From Plantago ovata (taxonomy: Eukaryota > Streptophyta > Magnoliopsida > Lamiales > Plantaginaceae), in contig CM051455.1 of the NCBI GenBank assembly GCA_028274465.1, positions 47,965,351-48,029,350 of the forward strand: DNA of 64,000 bases, read 5' to 3'. Shown in pieces: positions 56,488 through 64,000 of the stretch. Made by a program: the position numbers and the translations under genes. Under the pieces are notes generated by a model that did no database searches, had not been told where the DNA came from, and saw only the letters and a list, made by a program, of their open reading frames with translations. Within the stretch, counting starts at the first letter, position 1. Each line of letters starts with the position of its first letter.

Positions 56488-57424
56488 CACTACAAAAAAT
56501 CCGGTATTTACCGACGGATAAAATGCGTGATTTTATCCGTCGGTAAATACCGACGGATCGGTGCCTTTTAGCGACGGATGACGAATAACGAACAAAGTTG
56601 ACCACTTTGTTCGTCATCCGTCGCTAAAAGGTACCGATCCGTCGGTATTTTAGCGACGGATAACTTATCCGTCGCTAAATTTTAAAACAAATTAAAAAAA
56701 TAAAATAAAATTAAGCTTACCGAGGGATAAGCTTATCCGTCGGTAAGCTCTAATATACCGACCGGCGGAGTTGCAGAAACGCCATTGTTTCTTCTTCTCC
56801 TTACTTCTTCTTCTCGTTTTTCTCTCTTCTCATCTTCATTTCTCCTTCAAAACTCCACCATTTTCATCCATTTTGGTAGCAAATTGAAGATTATTGCACA
56901 AGGAACAAGGAACAACCTTCAATTCGAAGTTTTTTTGGTCAATTTGTGCAAAATCAAAGGTATGAACTCTAACCCTTATTTGATTTTTAATTTGGGAATT
57001 ATCCAATTGTTGGTTAAATTGTCAAATGTATGTTACATAGTAGTTGATACAAGTATATTTTGCTTAAATGTGTAGTTGATTGTTGTTAAAATTGAGTAAT
57101 GAATCGATTTTGGGATTTTATTAATTTGGGGATTTCTTCAATTATGGAAATGTATGTTAGTATTAAGTAGATATTAGTTGTTATAGTTGAATGTTAGTTT
57201 TGGATTATGTTAATTTGGGTTTGTTAATTAAAATGGAGACTTAGATCAATTTAGGGTTTTTTTTAGTTTTGTATTTGATCGAATTTCATGTTCCATAACT
57301 AGGTTATGTACTTATATAAGGTTAATTTTGTGGTTGAATACGATAAAATAGAGTAATTTATGAAAATCGAGACTTGTAGCTCAATTTGGGGGTTTTGAAA
57401 TAAAGTGAAAATGGGTTCGAGATG

Positions 57425-57745
57425 ATGATATGATGATGATGTTAGGTTAGAGATGATGTTCATATGGTTGTTGTTGACAATGCTAGCCTAGAGATGATGT
57501 TGTTGATGGTTGGTTGATTGGTGATAAGGTTGATGATGTTAGGCTAGAGATGATGTTGTTATATGGTTGATTGGTGATATGGTTGATAATGTTAGGCTAG
57601 AGATATGTTCATATGGTTGTTGTTGATGATGCTAGCTAGTCTAGAGATGATGTTGTTGATGGTTGATAAATTGGTGATATGGTTGATGATGTTAGGCTAG
57701 AGATGTTTTTGTTATATGGTTGATTGGTGATATGGTTGGTTGATA
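57425..57745. repeat. Minisatellite in the CACTA 2 intron
   Basis: Words gttaggctagagatgatgttgtt and atggttgattggtgatatggtt alternate five to six times. Unit about 55-60 bp. Confidence 0.8.
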
Positions 57746-57927
57746 TTATAATTTGTCCGTAAAATTCAATGAAATGATTATAACATAATAATAAAATGAT
57801 TATAATGTTAACTTCAAATCTGTATAAGACATATAAATATCCTTAAAACTACATTTCAATTCTAAATATGAATATTGAAAATGTATGAATTTAATAATTA
57901 AAGAATTTCAGGTTAGTCATTGTTGAA

Positions 57928-58329
57928 ATGGAACCCGGTCGGTCTTGGATGTATAAACGGACCAAGCATGGGATGATTCTGCCTAGTTTCGAGCAGGGGC
58001 TTGATTCATTTATTGCATTTGCACTTGCACACCCTGATTGTTTGAAATGTGGGGATATGAAGTGTCCTTGTAGTGCAAATAAATGTAGAAACACGCAATG
58101 GTTGAGCCCCAATATGGTTAAGCAGCACGTGAGAAGTAGGGGATTCGTGCCTGATTATGAGGTATGGAATCATCACGGTGAGACTGTTCCTTTGCTCCTA
58201 GACTATGGGAGCGCGAGAAAGATGAGACGGACCAAGGATTTGTCCGCCGTTTCCTCGGGTCCATCGTCAGTACATGGTGATATGGATGCCATGTTGGAGA
58301 ATGTTGCACATGGTATCGATTTTCATTAG
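57928..58329 (+). pseudogene. CACTA 2 transposase N-terminal exon (transposase-associated domain)
   Basis: Starts 17 bases after an acceptor (aatttcag|gttag). The 133 residues begin MEPGRSWMYKR and contain FIAFALAHPDC, a Cys cluster KCPCSANKC and VRSRGFVPDYEVWNHHGE. This is the transposase-associated domain found at the start of plant En/Spm TnpD proteins. The following exons and catalytic core are gone, and the last residues read into the flanking repeat. Cannot make a transposase. Confidence 0.85.
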
Positions 58330-59215
58330 TGTCAGCATCAGAGGTGCTAGTTTCGGCAACAAAAATGCTAGTTTCATTAGTTTCACCATCATAATTGCTA
58401 GTTTCATCAACAAAAATGCTAGTTTCATTACTTTCAACATCACAACTTCTAGTTTTCAACTACAAAAATCTAATTTAATTAGTTTCAGCATCATAAGTGC
58501 TAGTTTCAACAACAAAATGTTAGTTTCAGCAACACAAATCCTAGTTTTATTAGTTTCGACAAACACGAATGCTAATTTCATTAGTTCAAGTGAACACAAA
58601 ATGCTAGTTCATTAGATTTAGCAACACAGATGCTAGTTTCATTCGTTTCGGCAACACAAATGCTAGTTTCAACGGAAAAATGCTAGTTTCATTAGTTTTC
58701 AGTATCATAAGTGCTAGTTTCAATAATTTGAGCATCATAAGTGCTGGTTTCAGTAACAAAAAAGCTATTTTCATCAACACAAATGCTAGTTTCATTAGTT
58801 TCAGCATCACAACGGCTAGTTTCAACGAAAAAATGCTAGTTTAATTAGTTTTCAATATCATAAGTGCTAGTTTCAATAGTTTGAGCATCATAAGTGTTGG
58901 TTTCAACAAAAAAAAACTAGTTTCATCAACACAAATGTTAGTTTCATTAGTTTCAGCATCACAACGGCTAGTTTCAACGGCAAAATGCTAGTTTCATTAG
59001 TTTTCAGCATCATAAGTGCTAGTTTAGCAACAAAATGCTAGTTTCAGCAACACATGTGCTAGTTTCATTAGTTTCGGCAAACACAAATGCTAGTATCATT
59101 AGTTTCAGCATCACAATTGAACACAAAATGCTAGTTCATTAGATTCAGCAACACATATGCTAGTTTCATTAGTTTTTGCAACACAAATGCTAGTTTCAAT
59201 AGTTTCTGTATATAA
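58330..59215. repeat. gctagtttca minisatellite, right part
   Basis: Units of about 28-36 bp such as gctagtttcattagtttcagcatcac, separated by aacaaaaat. Several short reading frames here are artefacts of the repeat. Confidence 0.88.
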
Positions 59216-59363
59216 ATATTGATTAGGAGATTATTTGGACGTTGGTTATATTTTAAAAAATAGTTAAATATAATGTTAGTAATTAATTAACACTAATAGA
59301 TGTAACATACACCATCAGAAACTAGTTTAGCGAGAAATTGGAGTCCAATTCCAGATTAGAGAG

Positions 59364-59500
59364 ATTTTGGAGACTACTTGATTAGATTAGATTTTAGGGC
59401 ACCAAAAAATAGAATGGTCTTTTTTGTAAGATGTATTTTGGAGATTACTTGATTAAATTCTAGGGCACCAAAAAATAGAATGACCTTTTTTATAAGAGGT
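59364..59500. repeat. 72-bp tandem duplication upstream of LecRK4
   Basis: ttttggagactacttgatta...gggcaccaaaaaatagaatgg at 59364 is repeated at 59435 with few changes. Confidence 0.75.
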
Positions 59501-59909
59501 TATTTAAAGTAGTTGTTTTAGCAATTAAGTGCCTCAAATGACTCTTTTATGTAATTTTCTGTATTATCTTACCAGAGATCAAAATTTTGTATAGGATAGA
59601 ATGCAACATTTTTGAATCATTAAAATCAATTGGCTTCTTGATAGTGGTTCAAAATATGGTTGATATTATTTAGAAAAAAAAGGTGATTATATTTTGAAAT
59701 TATTAAGCATTTTTTTATGCAAAAGTTGTCAAAAGTCGTTTAATGTATAATAATATAATTGTTGTTTCTCAATTTTACAATTTTACCGGTTGGTCAATTG
59801 ATTAGCTTATAGTTATGTTGCTATAAAACTTCTAAGTTACTTGTCCCTTATTCTAATTGAAATTATTCTCTGAAGAATATCTAGTTAACAATTTTCACAA
59901 ATGAGAGTG

Positions 59910-60125
59910 AATGGGCTAAAACTATCTTCTACACGAAAAAGGAGAGCGTTCAATTTTCTCATAAACATCTAGTTATCGATTTTCACAGAAACATCTAGTT
60001 CTCAATTTTCACAGAATGAGAGTGAAACTATTAAAGACTAGTTTTTGGCTCCTTTATTTTCAAGCAAAATAGGAACAGCAAAATGGGCTATAAAACTCTT
60101 CTACACTAAAAAGGAGAGCGTAGAA
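59910..60125. repeat. Duplicated promoter segment upstream of LecRK4
   Basis: gggctaaaactatcttctac plus aaaaaggagagcgt at 59914 recurs at 60085. catctagtt and ttttcacagaa words repeat between them. Confidence 0.65.
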
Positions 60126-60791
60126 GATGTAATCTACTAATCTTCAAAGTGTCAGGAGAGACCATTCAATAAAATGCTATTCATACTCAACTCAATTCAG
60201 CATACTGAGCCCATGAGACTCCAAAAGTCCTATATAGACCTTTGCATTGTCGGAAGAGACGACCAAATACTTAAAAAGATTAGATTGAATAAATTATTGA
60301 CCCCTAACTGAAATTGGAAGTTTTTCTTTTCCTGTCCTCAGTCAAGTTTGTAGGAAAGTAATTATGAAATGTTGCTGTTTAGTTGTATAATTGTACTTAT
60401 ATTTGAATGTAATGCTTATATTTGTATACTCTATTCTGAACCTTTAATGTTACACCCAACTGGTTATAAACATGGGTTGAATGTATAAAGCATTTTTCTG
60501 TATAATTAATCAGATGGTTGTTTCAGAATTTAGCTGAAAACTGAAGAAAACCGTGTACTCACTGCTGGAGCAACAGAAAGTTAATTCATATTGCATAAAC
60601 TAGAAGACAAAGACTATAGACTTTGTATTGTTGGAAGAAAGTACTAAGAATAACTTGAAGAATGGTCTGTTGGAGTTGGAGTATGCAACTGCTTTAACGA
60701 ACATACATTTTAAGACTTTGCTTTTTTTAGCACCACAAAACTCCTTATCTCATCTAGCTATCATTCGTTAGGTCATAAGAAAGCCAGTAAT

Positions 60792-60798
60792 TATATAA
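60792..60798 (+). promoter_or_regulatory. TATA box, LecRK4
   Basis: tatataa, about 100 bases before the ATG at 60896, with a CT-rich initiator region near 60825. Good core promoter spacing. Confidence 0.55.
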
Positions 60799-60895
60799 AC
60801 TCTTTACTCTTTCAATATTTTATATTCTCACTCAGCTCACACCCATTCCATTATTTCACTTGTTCTAGAGCTGACTAATAATCTTCAATTAAGTC

Positions 60896-62968
60896 ATGAT
60901 CATCAACATTCTTTTCCTAGTAGTGATGATCATGATCCCTTTTTCAACTCCTTTATCATTCAGTTTCCATAACTTCACAGCCAATGATCATAATATTATC
61001 TATGAATCAGCCGCATATTCAGCCAACAACATAATACAGCTCACCAAAAACCTAAGAGACACAAGCTTGGAGTCAAGCATAGGCAGGGCAACTTATGCTG
61101 AACCCTTGTATCTTTGGGATAGGTCCTCAAGGAACCTCACTGATTTCACAACACAGTTCTCCTTTTCCATCAATTCACTTAATAATACCAACTACGGGGA
61201 TGGGCTTGCCTTCTTTCTCGTGCCCAATGGGTCAAGCATTCCAGTAAATTCAACAGGTGGCAGCTTGGGCCTAACGTCTGATTCTGAGGCTTTGAACTCT
61301 GTAAGCCACCCTTTTGTCGCTGTAGAGTTTGATATATATCGAAATGCTGCTTTTGATCCACCATATAATCTGTCGGCGGATAACTATCAGCCATTTGAGC
61401 ATGTTGGTATCGATGTCAATTCGATGAGGTCTGTTGCCACTACAACATGGTTGTGCAGCAATACCATTGTGGAAGGTAGAGAACATCATGTTTCAATCAC
61501 CTACGATTCTACATCCATGAACTTGACTGTAGTCTTCACCGGTGTGATCCAGGGAAAGTGGTTCAATGACAGTTTATCTTACACTGTTGATTTGAGGAAT
61601 AACTTGCCTGAGTTTGTGAATATCGGCTTCTCAGCTGCAACGGGGCGTTCCACAGCTATACACACCATCATTTCATGGAGTTTTAGCTCTAACCTAGAGC
61701 TAAATGTTGATGAACCAAAGCCTCAGGATGCCATGCCACCAGGTCCCGGGACAGTCTCCAGGGGCAGGAACACTACTCTATTGACAGCGTTGGTGGTTGG
61801 ATGTCTTGTCTTAGTATTGGTGTTCGGGTTTATGATGTATTGTTTCTGGAAGAAGAGAAAAGGAACGATGAATGGAGTTGATGAGATATCTCCACTCTCA
61901 GCAGTTTGCAATCAAGTCCGGCAAGATGCATCACCTACTGAGTTCGCATATGATCATCTCAAGAAGGCCACTAACAATTTTGCGGAAGATGACAAGCTCG
62001 GTGAGGGAGGCTTTGGTAGTGTTTACAAAGGCTTTCTTAAAGAAAGTAATTCACTTATTGCTGTGAAGAAAATTTCCAGCAATTCAGAAGAGGGGACAAA
62101 GGGATATGTCGCAGAAGTGAAGATTATAAGCACGCTGAGGCATAAAAATTTGGTTCAACTCCTTGGATGGTGCCATGAAAGAAAACAAGAACTCCTCCTT
62201 GTTTATGAATTTATGCCTAACGGTAGCTTGGATTTCCATCTTTTTAAGGGAAAAAGTTTGTTAAATTGGGGTACCAGGTTCCAGATCGCAAAAGATTTAG
62301 CTTCTGCATTACTCTATTTACATGAATCGTGGAAACAGTGTGTCCTGCACAGGGATATTAAGTCTAGCAATGTCATGTTAGACGAGGAATTCAACGCCAA
62401 ACTAGGAGACTTTGGACTTGCTCGGCTGGTTGATCCCGAAAGTGGAATTGATATGACGATTCCAGCTGGCACTATTGGATACATGGCTCCTGAGTTATTT
62501 CTGGAAACAGCTAAGCCTAGCAAGGAGACTGATGTGTTCAGCTTTGGCATAGTGGTACTGGAGATAGCTACTGGAAAGAGAGCAATGCAAGGTCATGACT
62601 CTGAACAAGGGCGTGTGAACTTGGTTGACTGGGCATGGAGCTTGTATGGAATGGGTAAACTTCATGAGGGAGCTGATCCTGGTTTAGGTTCTGATTACAA
62701 CTGGAGGGAATTGGTCCGGCTAATGACTGTAGGCCTATGGTGCGCCCATCCAGATAGCAATTCAAGGCCTTCGATTAAGGAAGCAGCTAAAGTGCTCGAC
62801 TGTGATGCTGGATTGCCCGATCTTCCACAGAGGATGATGAGTGTGATGAATGTGCGCACACTCTCTACATCATCATTGTCAGAAACCGGTGTTTCTGGAA
62901 GTAAACGAAATATGTCGAGTGATACTGTGCAATCCTCTAAGCATACTACTGAAACTTTATCATCCTAG
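60896..62968 (+). CDS. LecRK4, L-type lectin receptor-like kinase with extended lectin loop
   Basis: A single-exon gene of 690 aa. Signal peptide of about 20 residues (MIINILFLVVMIMIPFSTP), then LSFSFHNF. Lectin domain to about 275. Its metal loop EFDIYRNAAFDP... is about 11 residues longer than in LecRK1-3 before HVGID. Membrane segment about 292-317. Kinase with GEGGFGS (368), [20 protein letters not shown] (484), DFGLA (504) and APE (530), catalytic residues complete. The activation segment has one or two extra residues (APELFLETAKPS). It differs from LecRK1-3 at many places, so it is the older branch of the cluster. Inferred plasma-membrane receptor kinase; the loop change may affect sugar or metal binding. 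Confidence 0.92.
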   Translation: MIINILFLVVMIMIPFSTPLSFSFHNFTANDHNIIYESAAYSANNIIQLTKNLRDTSLESSIGRATYAEPLYLWDRSSRNLTDFTTQFSFSINSLNNTNYGDGLAFFLVPNGSSIPVNSTGGSLGLTSDSEALNSVSHPFVAVEFDIYRNAAFDPPYNLSADNYQPFEHVGIDVNSMRSVATTTWLCSNTIVEGREHHVSITYDSTSMNLTVVFTGVIQGKWFNDSLSYTVDLRNNLPEFVNIGFSAATGRSTAIHTIISWSFSSNLELNVDEPKPQDAMPPGPGTVSRGRNTTLLTALVVGCLVLVLVFGFMMYCFWKKRKGTMNGVDEISPLSAVCNQVRQDASPTEFAYDHLKKATNNFAEDDKLGEGGFGSVYKGFLKESNSLIAVKKISSNSEEGTKGYVAEVKIISTLRHKNLVQLLGWCHERKQELLLVYEFMPNGSLDFHLFKGKSLLNWGTRFQIAKDLASALLYLHESWKQCVLHRDIKSSNVMLDEEFNAKLGDFGLARLVDPESGIDMTIPAGTIGYMAPELFLETAKPSKETDVFSFGIVVLEIATGKRAMQGHDSEQGRVNLVDWAWSLYGMGKLHEGADPGLGSDYNWRELVRLMTVGLWCAHPDSNSRPSIKEAAKVLDCDAGLPDLPQRMMSVMNVRTLSTSSLSETGVSGSKRNMSSDTVQSSKHTTETLSS

Positions 62969-63179
62969 ATCAGTCATTTGTGTTGCTCATTTTCAATGTG
63001 TGTAATTTGTGTATTTACTGTACTCTCCACTCTTATTCATTACGTGATGAATTACTTAGTGCATTGGTTTAGTTATGCAGTTAGCTAGCCAGCTTCTCTA
63101 TATCAACAGAGATAGCTGAAACTTTTCCCTCTACAATCTCAGATTGTTGAAGTAGTTTTATTTATTAAAAAATAAAAAA

Positions 63180-63600
63180 AAGGTCTGCCTAAATTAATTC
63201 GGACCAAGACTTACGTTAAAGATGCCTGTTTCTGAAATTTATCTGAAAGCAGAGTAAGCCTAACAAAATAGTGTGTATTTACTTAGGCCCCATAATATTA
63301 TTGGAGGAAATATAGTGTTCTCATGTTCCTACTGTATTAACTAGAAGACAAAGACTAACGACTAGGTACATCTAACACCAAAACTTGAAGAATGGTCTGA
63401 TGGAGTATGCAATTGCTGTAACTTGAACATACATTTTTAGTCCTTTTTTTTTTTCAGTTTATTTTTTGGCACCATGCACAAAGTTCTTAGACGCCAAAAG
63501 TCCTCTATAGACTTTTAAACACCAAGGAATTGAAGAATCAATAAATCAGTAACCCCTAACTGAAGTTGGAAATTTATTCCTTTTCTTTTCTTTTATTTTT
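63180..63600. repeat. Duplicate of the LecRK4 upstream region
   Basis: actagaagacaaagacta, aacttgaagaatggtctg and cccctaactgaa-ttgga occur here and at 60290-60740 upstream of LecRK4. The stretch starts with ttacgttaaagatgcctgt, which also ends pseudogene 2 (53757). This looks like a tail plus next-gene promoter from another tandem unit. Confidence 0.6.
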
Positions 63601-64000
63601 TAATCAGGAAACTAACTTGGAGTAATATAAACTGCAGGTTTATTAAAACACATGAGAAATACAACCTTTAACATAATCACAAGTCAAGCAGCTAAATAGA
63701 AGGCATATTTTACAAACATTTCCATGGCTACTTATAAAAAAAAATAGCAAGAAAAACATGTGGCTGCGGCTTAGTTACAGGAAACAGAGCAACATACATG
63801 CTTTTATATAGGCTCTAATTGAAGCCCTAGATAGCTGTAAAATCGAAATATACATAGGGTAAATATTCATTGTCCCTTTTATCTAATTTCCCCTCATCTA
63901 ATTGGATGAATTCATCTATGAATAAGACGAATTGTTTGAGGATAGGAATGACGAGCTGTTTGCCCTGATTGTACTGATTTTGGTACAATTCTTGATCCGG
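63601..64000. other. Right end, nothing recognised
   Basis: AT-rich, no supported gene or transposon end. Confidence 0.35.

Larger units (their letters stand above)
56488..58329 (+). mobile_element. CACTA element 2, 3'-truncated
   Basis: Starts CACTACAAAAAATCCGG and continues with subterminal inverted words (ccgacggata, agcgacggat) that form several long perfect palindromes up to about 56760. A leader exon with donor aaatcaaag|gtatg (56958) and an intron follow, then a transposase exon. At 58329 the sequence returns abruptly to the minisatellite with no right terminus. Confidence 0.88.

Noticed and set aside
58118-58825. Thr/Ser/Asn-rich frames in the gctagtttca array
   Set aside because: Direct translation of the minisatellite.
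1-64000. tRNA and rRNA genes
   Set aside because: None noticed by eye; a tRNAscan-type search was not possible.

Overview
This is nuclear DNA of a flowering plant, most likely a eudicot. The reasons are the AT-rich intergenic DNA, a MADS-box gene with a plant MIKC exon structure, a tandem family of intronless L-type lectin receptor kinases (LecRK), and typical plant transposons (L1-clade LINEs, a Copia element, a Helitron, CACTA elements and Stowaway MITEs). I cannot name the species from the sequence.

Layout. 1-5.4 kb: a nearly complete LINE (LINE A) inserted into a decayed LINE on the other strand (LINE B). 5.4-8.6 kb: a Stowaway MITE, a small candidate gene for a Trp/Cys-rich membrane protein with its own TATA box and poly(A) signal, and the 3' end of a Copia element. 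8.8-14.9 kb: a direct repeat R of about 520 bp flanks the 3' part of a Helitron. The second R copy is split by a MITE, which is itself interrupted by a LINE fragment. 18.1-27.0 kb (minus strand): a complete MADS-box gene of the AGL17/ANR1 type with eight coding exons (238 aa) plus a 5'UTR exon; one intron has a GC donor. 30.3-39.2 kb: three intact LecRK genes in tandem. 39.4-49.7 kb: a large repeat block made of a hairpin-bearing minisatellite and a higher-order repeat, the latter interrupted by an intact 3.86-kb CACTA element carrying a three-exon gene I do not recognise. 51.5-53.9 kb: two LecRK pseudogenes. 55.4-59.2 kb: a minisatellite built on the word gctagtttca, with a truncated second CACTA inside it. 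60.9-63.0 kb: a fourth intact LecRK, followed by a duplicate of its own upstream region.

How it fits together. The host genes are one transcription-factor gene and a LecRK cluster of four intact genes and two relics. The cluster grew by tandem duplication: LecRK3 resembles pseudogene 1, and the fourth gene resembles pseudogene 2. It was then spread apart by repeats and transposons. LecRKs of this kind act at the plasma membrane with an outside legume-lectin domain and an inside Ser/Thr kinase, usually in defence signalling. AGL17-clade MADS proteins are nuclear regulators, best known from roots and flowering.

The most unusual items are the Helitron junction, where filled and empty insertion sites sit side by side; the unknown spliced gene in the CACTA; the perfect 25-bp hairpin between LecRK1 and LecRK2; and the minisatellite whose units each carry an inverted repeat.
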